Positions 23,449 to 35,891 of a DNA stretch of 64,000 bases are shown piece after piece. The notes under the pieces were generated by a model. That model ran no database searches, was not told where the DNA came from, and saw nothing but the letters and a program-made list of their open reading frames with translations. Where the stretch lies: assembly GCF_963576545.1 (NCBI RefSeq), contig NC_083638.1, positions 31,217,400 to 31,281,399 of the forward strand. Direction: 5' to 3'. Source of the stretch: Limanda limanda. Its lineage: Eukaryota > Chordata > Actinopteri > Pleuronectiformes > Pleuronectidae. Position 1 is the stretch's first letter, and every line of letters begins with the position of its first letter. Both the position numbers and the translations under genes were made by a program.

Positions 23449-26400
23449 AAATCTGTTTTCAAGGTATTTATTTATTAGAGTTTGAGCTTGAAGGGTGTCT
23501 ATAATAATCCACAATAACTGGAAATTATTTGCAGCATCTTTCCATAAAACATGACCTCAATCTGCAATATTCTGGCGCTTTAATTAGCCCTCAAGAGTAA
23601 AAATTGACAGGCCACGCCCTAAGTGTGATTGACTTGAAATTTGACAAACCACTCCAGCTCAATGTTTTCTACAGAAAAAGCCTCTTCAACCATAAAAGTC
23701 TGCAATGATAAATGTGTTGCTAATTTGCATACATTTCTAAACAGAATTGTGGCATCTTTTTGCTTTTCATCCTATCAACATTGGGTTCAAAGTATTATGA
23801 GACTAAGATACACATTTCTATAAAAATGATCAGGATTGGACTATTTCTTTCCAAAGTCTTTTGCCAATGACGAGGAAATTAGCCATAACATCTCAACATA
23901 ATGTTTAAACATTATCAAACTTGGTAGCAGTGGCGGCTGGCCAATTGGCCCTCCAAAAGAAAAGCAACAAAGATTATGGTGATAAATTTTGTTAATCATC
24001 CTTATAATTGTCACGTTATACAATTATACAAATGTTCAAGATAGTTTGTCCTGCATGCTGAATATCATAGTCCAATCAGCTGCAATGCAAGCTGTTGATT
24101 GGTTGAAATCGCTCTGATAACCTTTCATACAAACTGCAGGCATTGCAATGCAATTTCTATGGCTTCCGGGTAGGATCGCACAAATGTGCTTCTTTTTAAG
24201 TAAGAACTTGCACAACACTGGGTATTGCTATTTGAGTCGACCAGAAATAATGTGCGTGGTCTATCCAATATTTACATATTTTGCAGGATTTCTTTGACAA
24301 TCTGATTACGATTAGATTGCGCCGAGTACAGCTGCCGTGTCTCAAGCTCCCCGAACCCTGAATTGTGCACACCGACCAAGCGAGCCCTGATATACAATAT
24401 GATAGAGTACAACTTCTGCACACAAGGTCGATGGTGGAAAACACTTTTTCCGGAAAAAAAATGGCAGACCAAGAACAGAAATCAATATTCTTACTTTTCC
24501 CACATAGTATTAAGCTAATAATTAACTGCGGAGTAGACTCCAGCATGTGCATGACCAGTGTATGTGAATAGTCATGTGATATCCATATTTTGTGTATTTC
24601 AGGTGTGTTAGTATGAACAGAAAGTATGGATTCCTTCTGATATGAAGCAAAAACCTCATCTGAAAAGAGATTGTTTTAGTTTTAAATGCTCTGCAAAGTA
24701 AGCCATAGGATTGATGAAAGCCAGTTGAAAATAACGAGACAAAGATTGGTACTATTGCAAACTCAATTTTGATACAACACTTTTGCATCTTAATCCGTTG
24801 CATCATTCAATATTTTGGAGCTCTACATATCACTGCGGGTTATTTTCATTAATTGGCAGGTCCTGGCCATGTTCTGGTTCTTACAAAAGCCTAAATAATT
24901 TAACACAAAACACAAGATTTGCATAACATAACATTTCGTCACACATGTTGTCAACCAGGTCTTGTGAGGTCTGGTTCCCGGAGGCCAAGCTGCAGCTGTT
25001 CACACCTAGCTGAGGACTCCCACATGTCAGTGGGAACCTCTCCGTCTCCACTGTTGTCACTGTTGTGCAAGTACGCTCAGCATTGCCAGTGGTCATAAAA
25101 ACCTGCTGCTTTAAATGTTTAGACCACCAGGGTTTTCTCTTGACATCTGGCTTATCATTCGCAGGGGTTTAGTGTGGTTGAATGGATTATTTTGATAGGC
25201 ATAGCTGATTATGCTTATGCTCTCATCAGATTCAAGCTGAGATTTATTTTGTGTTGAATATAAAGCTATATTCAGAATTACTTCAGCCTTGCATTAAAAA
25301 ATGTAGACCAGGGATTTATTTGGAGGGTGTTTGCCTGTTGATGCAACAGGGGTGACAACGCAGGGGGCTCCAGCAAAACAACGTAGGTGTGTTGTGACAT
25401 GATGTTGACTGACTGGAAGTCATTCAATCAATTTGTATCTGCATAGCCTCGATTCATTAATCACAATTTGTCTGATGGGGCTTAACAAGGTGCAATATTC
25501 TCAATTTAGATTACCTCACATTACAAAGACTTTGTTCTTTGAAATATTATTCATGAAGACTTATGTATTTATGGCTTGTCCCTGTCTTTGAATAAGAGAT
25601 CGGTGTTACCTAACCAACTCTGTAAAAAGGGGGTTTGGGTACTTCCATATTATAAGTGCGTCTGTTTTCTGTTACGGATATAGGGACATTATCAAGGAGC
25701 TATATTTTCCATGAACACCTTAATTTAAGGATATTGAGACACATTTGCTTTGATATGAGTCCAGCCTGGATCAATGGATGAAACAATCATGCAGTGACAG
25801 AAGCATTTCTGGGAAGGGTTCACGTCAGCAAGTGAGTTGACATTTGTGACAAAGGTTTTCTCAATTTCCTGTCAAAGGCCAACACTTGGGAAATTTAGAA
25901 TAGAACAGTAAAAAATTCCTTTTCTTTTCCCTCACATGAATACTGTAGATGTCAAGAACTTTCATGGGGAAGTTTAACTTGCCAACATATAAATGTTCTC
26001 AGTCCAGTGAATATTCCACTGGACTGAGATTTTGTCATTCCTAGGCAACAAGTTGGAATAACCCGTAATAGAAGGAAACTTTAAAACAAAACATGTAAGT
26101 GTTGAGAGGTTAGAAAGTAAGCAGGCTTTGAAATTCTCTTTGGGTCTCATATTGCCATTCTTCAACCTCTATCACCCTTTGTGTTAACAACAGTAAATGT
26201 TTTCACAATACATTGAATATTTTCAAATAGAGACTTCGGGGAATTGTGTGCTGTTATACCCATATTTAACTGATAATTGTGTCTCGCCCCTCTTTATGAC
26301 AACTCACCACGTCTTCTCATGTAGTCATGCTGAGTAGCTATAGACAAAGTCTTTCCATCCAACTGGGTTGGCTTCCAACCAAATTATTTTTTCCATAACC

Positions 26401-26491
26401 CCATCCAGCCTTGTTTGGTGTAAACGTATTATACATGAATGGTTACCTTATTTTCAGTAGATCAGTGCAGTAAACTCTGTTTCTTTTTCAG
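23449..26491. other. intron, unremarkable
   Basis: About 3 kb of AT-rich intron. A segment starting GTGGCGGCTGGCCAATTGG at about 23931 resembles the end of a fish DNA transposon, but I could not find its partner end. Open frames here lack coding character. Confidence 0.5.
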
Positions 26492-26535
26492 GACAGATTT
26501 CTGTGTCCATAAGGATGAACCCTGTGATACAGTGG
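26492..26535 (+). CDS. adamts17: ADAMTS17-like metalloprotease, internal coding exon C
   Basis: A 44-nt microexon with a TTTTTCAG acceptor and a GTAAGT donor. Joined to the AG left over from the previous exon it reads [16 protein letters not shown], leaving one base of the next Gly codon. The [13 protein letters not shown] block is diagnostic of the ADAMTS17/ADAMTS19 pair; its two cysteines form catalytic-domain disulfides. The frame is consistent with both neighbouring exons (phase 2 in, phase 1 out). The exon lies more than 25 kb from the previous one and about 32 kb from the next. Confidence 0.93.
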
Positions 26536-26569
26536 GTAAGTAAAATATCCTTCTTCCCTTTTGCACTAA

Positions 26570-27497
26570 AGGCCAATTTATGCTTTTGCGTATTTTGTAA
26601 AACGGATAGATAAGACCGCCCCATCCGTCGTGGAACGCCCTCTCCGAGTGCTTCGGAGAGCTTTACGTACACGTCTGATTTTTCTGACTCTCCGTCTTCA
26701 TGTTGGAGACCCGACGGACAGCTCTTGGCTGTGATTGGTCCGCGAACGACATCATTTCCGTATGACGTCATTTCCGTACAACGTCATTTCTGTTCGACGT
26801 CATTTCCGGCCTCAAACGTCCTGCTTGACAGCTAACCCAAACACAACTATGATTCTACGATTAATGTGACGTGTGTGTTAATCCAGCGGAGTTGTCCGGC
26901 TGACGGTGGCTCGTTCGAGCACTGACGGCATGTGTGCACGGTCACATACGGTTATAACGAGCTTTCAAAACGGCGCTAGCGGGCTAGGCTAGCGTGCTAG
27001 CAACCATGCTAACTGTGGTGGTAACAGTGCAAAAACCCGCCGTCACGACTTTAATTCCACTTCTATCATGACACTGTTTCTATAATACCGTCAGGTTAGA
27101 AGCAAACACTGGGTAGTAGTTAGTGTCGGGAGTCCTGCTGACTGTGTGTGGAAGCTGGGGGGGAGCTAGCTCCGTGTAGCCTCTAGCTACATGTAGCCTC
27201 AAGCTGATTCAAGCTGTGGAATCAGCAACACAGTTCGGAAACAAGACCGGGGAACCGCTGCGCTAAGAAACGATTACATCAGCATCTTGACCCGCTGGGT
27301 GTCACTTTATTTAGTTCTGTTAGTTGCCATGGTTCAGTGTGTGGGACGCAGGCTAACATGTTAACAGAGACACCTATGGGTTTGGCGGTGAATTTTTTTC
27401 GACGTACAGTGGTCGGATTAGTAAAAATCAAAAAGACTCTTCGGCCCCCGTGGAGCCCTCTCCGAGAAACGGAGAACGTAGAAGTATATAAGAGCCT
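26570..27497. mobile_element. PIF/Harbinger-like miniature transposon
   Basis: A 928-bp element flanked by a TAA duplication (26567-26569 and 27498-27500). The left end AGGCCAATTTATGCTTTTGC and the reverse complement of the right end, AGGCTCTTATATACTTCTAC, form imperfect inverted repeats, followed by CGT on both sides. The TWA-type 3-bp target and these ends fit PIF/Harbinger MITEs. The interior is CpG-rich compared with the intron (around 26590-27020) and encodes no transposase. It starts 34 bases after the exon C donor. Confidence 0.65.
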
Positions 27498-27500
27498 TAA

Positions 27501-30160
27501 CATTCACACCATCAAAAGTCACTTAAAAAAAATAAAAATAATATTACACTTAAGGTTTTGAACTTAAATTGGTCCTCAAAAAGATAGTAGAGGAACTACT
27601 CAATTGACACATTCACACACAAAGTCCCTTTCTCTTTCCAGTTAATTAATCTTAATACATTGTTGCACAGAAATAAACTGAAAAACTTAAGTATTGTCAA
27701 AACAGAGTCTCACTTTAAAACCTTTTCTGCATGTGGTCTAGGAATGCCATTGACAGAATGCTATATAAGCATTTCCAATTGTTTAAATTGTACTGGGATG
27801 CCTCCTGGGAGGGCAAGCACAATGATAAACGTGCAGTCTTCACTTACTGAGGCTTTGGAACCAAAGAAAAGCATCTGCACTGGTGTAGTGGTATCGATTC
27901 AGTAACTGGTGGTACAAGGAAATATGATCCGGTTTGGCTGAAGTATTTCAAAGTTCCACTCAGATCCATGACTTGGAAGGACAACTGTTGTTAGGGGATT
28001 TTGCACCTTGACACCTTAGTTAAAAGGATAATAGTGGAATTAAGCAGTTCACGCTTAAAAGTATTCATAGCCCCTTGTACATGGGATGTTTCAAATATAT
28101 TTTTACGATCGTATTACAACAGTTAAGGCAACGAAACTTGTGCAATTGTGTCTGACTCTGAGTCTGTGCACGCTATCTGAGTCGCAGCCAGAAAATCAGT
28201 AAACTGTAACATAGTCCCTACTCCATCTTGACATCATTCCACAACGCACTCCTCACCATACTGTAGAGCAGCCGGTTCCAGCACAGCACCCTTACTGTCA
28301 CACTTTATGATTGTGTTAAAAGTTTGCGTCGATGGACTAATCTCCACTTCTGGCCATGCACTAGACGAAAAGGAGGATACCACAGACCCTTGAAACTAAT
28401 GTCACTCGTGATTGGTTGGTAGAAGTGTTGCTATTGGTCACCTTATGGGTCATTGCAGTGCACACGTGGGGTCACAGCATTCCGCACGTGGGGTAAGCCC
28501 CTCCCACACAATATTAATAATAAAAATGTATATATTAATATTTATTATTATTTATTAGTAAGCCTTTACCAAAAGCACTGCAGTTAATTAAAACTAAACA
28601 TTCATGTGATGCTTGATGTTATAGGTGAACATATTGTACAGGGAACAAATGTGAACAAGGTATATGTGGAGTCAAAGCTTTATTTACATACAGCAAATAT
28701 ATTGTACAAAAACTCAGGTGAGGCTTGAAATGTTTCTCTGCAGCCTCTGGGTCATGACTTCTTTGTGGGACTCTGTCTGAATCTTCTCCAGTGTGTAGAC
28801 GTCTGTGGTGTGTAGCTGTGAGATCAGTGTAGCTTCCAGTCTTATATGAAGTGTGGGACACAGGTCGGTGCGCTCCTGGCTGTGGAAGGATGGATCCATG
28901 ACATTTGTCCCGCTTCAATCAGCTGTAAACACATTCAGTAAAATTAGCACAGTTCAATGACAACATACACCTTTACATGTAACTGGAAAATTGTTGAATG
29001 CACTTATTGTAAGTCGCTTTGGATAAAAGTGTTGACTGTTTTAATGGAATACTGAGAAAGTTTAATAACAACAATTAGACAATTGAAGTTCAAATTATGA
29101 ACAGTCACAATTGAAAAAGTGACTGTAATCATGCCACTCTGTACAGTTGTTGAGATTTAGGATTGTTTTGGATGACAATAATAATTTGAAATAAAGTGCA
29201 TTGTTTCATTTATTTTGACTGCATTGACCTTTGTTCGTGGTATACAATAAAATTCATTATAGCACACTTACTTACTTAAGAACAATTTAAAATTTCAGGT
29301 TTAATATTTATTTTAAGCCTGGTTTACTCAGCCAGATAGTTTGTTTGGTGCCTCTTACACAAAGGTGTTATCTGCTCTCAGGGAAACTGATTTGCATTTG
29401 TGAAGCTCAGAGCATTGTCATTTGCATGTGAAAGCGTCCTCTAGGCGTTGGAGCAGGGGGGTCACCTCTCAACAGCTCACAGGCTTGACAACTGCAGGAA
29501 CCCTGAGCGTTTCCTTTGCTGCCTGCAGATACGTGTGAAAGTCGTTAACCGAAGGATGTGCCAACACTTTCCTGCGACACAGATTGACACAAACGCTTCT
29601 TTTCATGCAGTGATGGGGTTGGTCCCTTAAGTGTGGGACCCGTAGGCCAAACAAAAATATACACCTCTTTTGGTTCTCTTTAGCTGCTTTCAGACATGCA
29701 ATGAACTTCGCAGTTCCTTCCCCCCAAAGGAAATGTTGACAACGCTTCTAACATGCAATAGACACAAAAATGAAACTACCAAACAAAAAGAAAAAAATAT
29801 CTTTGGTTGAAAAAGTGGTGCTATACATGTAGAAAACACTGTAGACCCATCACGTCACCAACACCTCAGCAGATTGAGCCACCAGATTTCTCTTGTTCTG
29901 CAGAGGAATTGGTCACTGAAATTATTTTTAATGTAGACACTCTAGCACCCTGATATAAAAACGGGCTGTAGACGTACAGAATTTAAATTGAAAGCTTCCA
30001 AATTAAGTTGTTTTTTATGCTTTGACAAAGCAGCAACACTTTTACTCCACTTCCTCCCAGTAACCAACACTTCAGTTTAGTTTTTATTAATTTGATTCAA
30101 TATCCCAGTCAGACTGAAGATAATTATTGGCTTGATCACCTAACCTTTTGGATTTAACCT
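27501..30160. other. intron with minor repeat traces
   Basis: Mostly featureless. Near 28985-29035 it has TGTAAGTCGCTTTGGATAAA, the conserved tail motif found in many fish SINE/LINE copies, without a recognisable body. An AT-rich run lies at about 28510-28560. Minus-strand open frames at 28619-28918 (99 and 61 codons) could be a decayed transposon fragment, but I recognise no domain. Confidence 0.45.
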
Positions 30161-30164
30161 TTTT

Positions 30165-30400
30165 ATTATGCCTCCAACAGCGACAGTTAGTGGCCAGAGG
30201 CATACTTTTTTCTCTGATGGTCCGTCCATTCATTCCATTCTTGTCAACATGATATGAGGGAACTTCTTCAAATTTGGTACATTTGGAACATTCCCTAGGA
30301 TTCAAGGATTAACTGATCTGATTTTGGTAGCCAAAGGTTAAAGATCAAGGTCTCGGTGAACTCATGTTCCTGTGAATATGATATATCAGGACTGCCAGCT
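30165..30400. repeat. unclassified teleost interspersed repeat fragment
   Basis: The text 'GAGGGAACTTCTTCAAATTTGGTAC', 'GGATTAACTGATCTGATTTTGG' and 'AAAGGTTAAAGATCAAGGTC' follows the pattern of a common fish repeat with 'feature-less' A/T-rich blocks. Its ends are not clear. Confidence 0.4.
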
Positions 30401-30419
30401 CTTTGTTGTTCTCTATCTA

Positions 30420-31982
30420 CAGTTGCAATCAGAAATATTCAACCCCCTCACCTCAATAGACATTATAGTGATGTGGATGACAGATAATGACAATAAATGA
30501 CAAAAAACCTCATCAAACAACAAAATATATTAACTGATGAGTATTTTAGTTATTTTGACAACAGAAGTTTACTTAACTCTGAAGTTCAAATGAAAAATGT
30601 AACTCTTTTAACACATGTGCATGTGCAGTATTACTCAACCCCCAGCTTCAGTACTTTGTGGCGCATCCTCTAGCTTTTATAACTTCTAACAAACGTTTTC
30701 GGTAAGTGCGGACAAGCTTCTTACACCTCTCGATTGGAATCTTTGCCCATTTTTCACGTGCAAAAGCCTCTTGCTCAGTGATGTTTGATGGCTTCCGTGC
30801 TGCATCTGCCTTCTTTAAATCCCACCAAAAATGTTCAATCAGATTTAAATCTGGTGACTGTGAATGCCACTCCAGGATGTTCCAGGATCTTTTTCTCAAA
30901 CAAGCTTTGCTGGACTTGGAGGTGGGCTTTGGATCATTGTCTTTTTGGAAAGTCCAATGATCACCAAGGTTTAATTTGTCAACAGAAGGCATCACATTCC
31001 TCCTTAAAATGGCCTGGTATTTCTGTGAATCCATGATGCCATGTACGCGATCAAGATTGCTAGTTCCTGCCGCAGAAAAACAGCCCCACATCATCTTTGA
31101 CCAACCTCCATGCTTGACTTTGGGGATGGTATTTTTCTGGTCATAAGCCTGTCCTTTTGCACGCCAGACATACCGCTGGTCCATGCGTCCCAACAGTTCC
31201 AGTTTGGTTTCATCAGTCCATAGAACTGTCACCCAAAACTCTGTAGTCTTATCCAAATTCCTCCTGGCATATTCTAGTCGACTTTTGATGTTGAGAGCTG
31301 AGTGCGTCTTGGAGCCGACAATGGAGTCCTTGTTTATTCAGTGCACGTCTTATAGTTGCCACTGAAGCACTTGTACCAGCCTTCATCAGGTCATCCTGTA
31401 GGTGTCTTGCAGTCACACGGGGGTTTCTCTGAGTTGTTCTGACTAAGTTGCTGAGGGCCCTTGATGAAATGTTGGGCTTTCTTCCACGTCCAGGCAGGTT
31501 TGCAGCTGCTCCATAAGTTTTAAACTTCCTTATAATGCTCCCAATGGTGTCTTTTGGAATATAATTTTTTGGGGAAATCTTCTTCTACCCAATTTCCTCT
31601 CCCAGCTTTTGTGCAAGCTCCTTTGTCTTTCCCATGATGGCAACTCACCTTGAATACCTTCATGGGTGGGGTTTATATATGCATCACAGCTGAAGCAAAT
31701 TAATGGTCATTATAGAGTTCCCAAAGGCTTAATTATCAACTCCACTTTAGGACAAAAAAACTGTCAGACAGCTTTTAAAACAACAATGTTATATAGGGGT
31801 TGAATAATTGTGACATGGCTATCTTAACAAAATGTCCTGCTACACACATATACTACATCACGCATTTTCCGTGTTGATTTTCTGTATCGCTCAACTCATA
31901 AAGAAGTCATCCGAAGCACAAAGCACTTTAATTGATAAATCCTTAAAATCTTTTCGGGGTTGAATATTTCTGATTGCAACTG
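30420..31982 (-). mobile_element. Tc1/mariner-type transposon, full length, inactive
   Basis: The 1,563-bp element is bounded by CAGTTGCAATCAGAAATATT at the left and its inverse at the right (the match extends into CAACCCC). It is flanked by the TA target duplication expected for Tc1/mariner. The transposase lies on the minus strand and is broken. Both outer ends are well preserved, so it is recognisable as a complete insertion. Confidence 0.93.
30648..31635 (-). pseudogene. Tc1-type DDE transposase, broken
   Basis: The reading frame starts with MGKTKELAQKLGEEIG at 31635 and meets an in-frame TAG at 31585-31587 (codon 17). At least one frameshift follows in the region of about 31265-31320, where the frame changes between the DNA-binding and catalytic parts. 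From 31256 an open 202-codon stretch carries the catalytic half: WTDET with the first Asp, QKDNDPK with the second, and SPDLNLIEHFW with the Glu of the DD34E triad. Two normally conserved positions are changed (DPKP for DPKH, LNL for LNP). The enzyme would cut and paste the element, but this copy cannot make a full protein. Confidence 0.9.
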
Positions 31983-32214
31983 TATATGTCATCCACTATT
32001 CCATTATTTCTTTCCTTCACATATGATGCACATATCTACTGTATCGGTTTTGACTCTTAATCATTGGTTTTGTCGTCACTCAACCACAGTACTCGTGACC
32101 TACAATTCTAGTATTGCTTTTTATTGTGTCTTTACAAACAGACGCATGCACTCACACAAACACACAATGTTCCCTTCTATGATGTCCTCTGGCTGTCTTC
32201 AGAACAATGTGTAA

Positions 32215-32940
32215 GTGATTGTGGCCAGCCCCACAACACTACTGCTGATAAACACAGGACACCTGTGCACAATCAGACTCCCTCCCAAACACCGTTCCCC
32301 GAACCACATCCCTAAACTCTCACTCCTGACGCTGAACACACTACCGTATACCCCCAACGAGAGAGGAAGTCAGCCACAGCCATCTGCACAGAGCCAAATA
32401 TCAACGAGTGTACGTGACATAAACAAGGTGCCCTGGTCAGTAAGGATCTCTTTCTTGATCCCAATTTGGGAGATGAATTGAACAGTGCATGTGCCACACT
32501 TTTTGCTGATTATCGTTCGGAGCGGCAGTGCTTCTGGATATCGCATTGCATACTCCACCAACACTAACACAAAGCGATATCCATCTGTGCTCCGGTGAAA
32601 TGGACCAATGAGGTCCATACCATTGCACTCGAATGGTGCCTCCATTATTGGCAGCAGCGCTCTGGGAATTGCTGGTTGGTTTACCAGTTGTCATTCACGA
32701 GACTGCTCAAGTGGAAGTGGAGTCGAATTCAAGTACCAGTGCCTCAAGGGAAGGCCCCGCACTCGGTACGTCTCCAGAAATGTCCGAATTACCTGACCCC
32801 CCCTGGCACTCCTCGTGGAAGTGACCAAGCTGCCGGCACCTCCAACACTCCTGCCCTTTGTGCTTTAGGAGTGGTGCACGTAGTGGTCGGAATCTATGTG
32901 GGGGGGGAACCAGACCCAAACACTCACTCACACACACACT
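32215..32940 (-). pseudogene. Ty3/Gypsy-type retrotransposon remnant, rearranged
   Basis: Reading on the minus strand, 32937-32707 contains a CCHC zinc knuckle, CWRCRQLGHFHEEC, of the Gag nucleocapsid type. Close behind it, 32645-32390 encodes part of an integrase core: GMDLIGPF with the first catalytic Asp, RFVLVLVEY, and EILTDQG with the second. Protease, reverse transcriptase and RNase H should lie between them and are missing. A VADFLSRW motif that normally precedes integrase lies after it (about 32370-32400, another frame). The copy is therefore deleted and scrambled. No LTRs were found around it. Confidence 0.7.
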
Positions 32941-32989
32941 AAGGACAGATTTGTATTGCTTGTTATTAAATCAGAGTGGCCCTACCCTA

Positions 32990-33065
32990 TTTCAATTCAA
33001 TTTTATTTGTATAGCGCCAAATCATAATGTAAATGATCTCAATGCACTTTATATAGCACACATTT
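32990..33065. repeat. short interspersed repeat fragment
   Basis: It contains TCAATTTTATTTGTATAGCG and a downstream 'CAATGCACTTTATATAGCAC', a very common teleost repeat signature. A related fragment (ACTTTATTTGCATAGC... AAAATGCTTCACAC) lies at 33430-33486. Confidence 0.45.
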
Positions 33066-33525
33066 CACATCGTCAGTTCCCTAAACCCTTACACCCCTCT
33101 TGTTATTCTTAGATCTGCAAAATAGCTGTTTCAGTCTTCTATGAAAATGATTGAGACAGAGTAGGGAATTTAATGCAAGGGCTCGTCATCGTTCAAATAA
33201 CAGCGGGAATCACACAAGCTAATTCAGGTGAGGTTGAGAGTGGGCTAACATTTGTTTAGTATATTTTTCTCTTCTATGTTGGTAATTATTTGTATAACCT
33301 GTATATCGGTGGGGAATCTGCAGCAACTAGAAGCACCTATTTGTGGTTGTAGCTGTTTATCACTTGGTTAAGCATGCACTCTGATTTCCTATATCCCATA
33401 TCTTTGTCACAACCCTTAAATAACAATAATAATAATAACTTTATTTGCATAGCTTATCTTTACAAGGTTACAAAATGCTTCACACAAAAGTCCATGGCAA
33501 AATTAAGAATTGATTGTAATTAAAT

Positions 33526-34540
33526 TAGTGCTGTCAGTTAAACGTGTTATTAACGGCGTTAACGCAAACCCATTTTAACGCCGTAAATTTTTTTAACGCA
33601 GAACTGCAGCTTCAGTATCTTTGTTCGGATCCAGTCTGACCTGCTCTCGCTTTTTGGTTTAATATTTCGCTAACTAAAATATATATTTTTAAGCTATTGT
33701 AGCGTCCCCGCTTACACAGGACACGGAACTTCTTCATGGTTTAGTAACTTTTATTATCCTCTACACGAACATGTGCACTTCTCGCTTACTCCGTCACTCG
33801 CACACATCAACAACCCTTCACTGTTTGGTCCAAACAGTCACATGTCCCGCCCCGACCCCTTCACTGACCCTCAGACATCAGAACGCTCCTTCAACACAGT
33901 GTTTTACTGAACATACGTCAAAACCAATATAAACCCAGTCCGTTACACTATTAGGCTGCAGCCATATGCTTTTATTTATGTCAAAATAGGGTACTTCTTA
34001 TTTCATACATTTTCCACAAATATGGGGAGGACTCAAATAGCCCTACAAAGTTCTGTGTTTAATTTATTTCAAAGTAGGCCGACACTTGCCTGTGTGTTTC
34101 GTTTGTTTGTTATTATTTTGTTGCTTGTCTGTTTGAGTAGCTGGCTGAAAGTAGTAAGCTTACCTTTTATTGGTAACCTAACTGTTACTGTTCATTGTTT
34201 CTGAAATAAGAGGCCTGACTGCTATGTTCACAGCAAACTTGAAAAAAAATTAAATATTAAGCCATGGTTTACCTGCACTATAGTCCTTGTTTACCTGAAA
34301 TGTGCACTTTATAATTTTATTTTATACCGCCCTGTTGTTTTTCAATAAAATAAAACATTTGCATTAAGCAAGCCTATCAACTTTTCCATGTTGATAAGAG
34401 CATTAAAACGGAAAAAAATGATGGAAAAAAAATAATAAAGGGACATTTAGAATAGATACAAATTTGCGATTAATCCCGAGTTAACTATGACATAAATGCG
34501 ATTAATCGCGATTAAATATTTTAATCGTTTGACAGCACTA
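33526..34540. mobile_element. hAT-family non-autonomous transposon
   Basis: A 1,015-bp element whose ends are TAGTGCTGTCAGTTAAACG and, inverted, TAGTGCTGTCAAACGATTAA. It is flanked by a perfect 8-bp duplication, AATTAAAT (33518-33525 and 34541-34548), as expected for hAT. The subterminal 'TTAACGGCGTTAACGC' and 'ATTAATCGCGATTAA' palindromes are typical of this family. No transposase frame is present. A further LTR-like insertion sits inside it. Confidence 0.88.
33698..33947. mobile_element. solo-LTR-like insertion nested in the hAT element
   Basis: A 250-bp segment beginning TGTAGCGTCC and ending CCGTTACA, so its ends are short inverted repeats (TGTAGCG/CGTTACA), bounded by a CTAT duplication at 33694-33697 and 33948-33951. 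TG...CA ends with a 4-bp target duplication fit a solo LTR. The interior has no coding. It must be younger than the hAT insertion that holds it. Confidence 0.6.
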
Positions 34541-34689
34541 AATTAAATATATTCTGTTCAGTTCAATTTAAGAGCTAAATATAACATAATAAGGTGGAGA
34601 CCTTAAGTTTGTAGAGAAAACACAACAGTTCCCACAATAGGCAAGTACTTTGGCGACTGTGGAAAAAAAATAAGACTGATTGTTGTAAT

Positions 34690-35400
34690 GAAAATAATTT
34701 CAAGTCGCATGTTAAAAAGCTTTCCTGCTAAAATAAGTTTTAAGATCGGTACTGAGTTACAGAGCCTAGTGACGAAAGAAGCAGGATTTAATGATTTGAT
34801 TAACATGTGTTTTAAAGTTAAGATGATAATCAATTGTGACACCTACATTTTCAGCTGTAGTTTTAATATTGGCTGCCAGGGGACCAAGAAATTATAGGTG
34901 TTTGCCTGCTCGCTTGTCAGAACGGAAGATTATTATTTCAGTTTTATTTGAATTTAACTAAAGGAAGTTAAGTGACATCCATTCCTTGATCAATCAATCA
35001 ATCAATCAAATTTTATTTGTATAGCCCACATTCACAAATAGCAATTCGTCTCATAGGGCTTTAACATGGTGTGACATCCTCTGTCCTTAACCCTCAACAA
35101 GAGTAAGGAAAAACTACTAAAAACCCTTTTAACAGGTAAAAATATGTAGAAACCTCAGAGAGAGCCACATGTGAGGGATCCCTCTCCCAGGACGGACAGA
35201 TGGTGGATAGGCACTTTGTTAGGGCACTCACGTGGCTGTTTATTTGGGTGGCATGGGAATGATATGATATCCCATTAAAACAGCTGATGGTAGCATGTGG
35301 AGTGATGATAGTATGGGACCAAGAATGAAACCTTGTGACACTGCACATCATTGGGGCCAAGGATGAGGTGATATTTTCAATCGAAAAAGAGATTTGTCTA
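34690..35400. repeat. unclassified interspersed repeat, interrupted by another repeat
   Basis: This looks like a second copy of the family at 3900-4353. Its 'TTTCAGTTTTATTTGAATTTAA' and 'GGGACCAAGAATGAAACC' parts are separated by a segment (about 34988-35200) that begins with ATCAATCAATCAATC and reads 'TTTTATTTGTATAGCCCACA', 'CATAGGGCTTTAACATGG' and 'AAAACTACTAAAAACCC'. That inner segment is itself a common fish repeat inserted later. Confidence 0.45.
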
Positions 35401-35891
35401 TCCGAGAGATAGAAAATTCATGCTCTTGTCATTTCAATTTATGGTTGTTCTGAGGTTGTCTTGTGAGCAGTGCTGCCATTTTTCTTGGGTAAACTGGGTT
35501 TTGGTGATATGACTTTGGTATTCACATTTAATGCACAATTATGGTCCTCAACATCTGGGGATGGGATCAACAATTATAAATGGTTGCTAAGGCTAGGCAA
35601 TATGCTATCGGGCAGCATCAACCAAAAACCGCAGATTGACGATAAATTCGCAAGTGCGTGTGTGTGCACATCTGTGTGCGTCTGCACTCACGCAACACAC
35701 ACATACCAAAATCTAAAAATCCCAATGGGGAAGGATTGTGTATTCTCTTAAAATTATGAAAAAAATTGTCCCTGCTTTAGCGCCATACATGAGAACCCTG
35801 TTCTTAGTTGTCAGTCTGAGATTTTAGATTCAAGTTTCTGCAAGGATTTCTTCTGCCACTGTGAACCTCTGTTTCTCTATTATGTAATGTT

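Noticed and set aside
24196..24552. 118-codon minus-strand frame
   Set aside because: No domain, overlapping frames on both strands, no splice context; typical chance frame in AT-rich intron.
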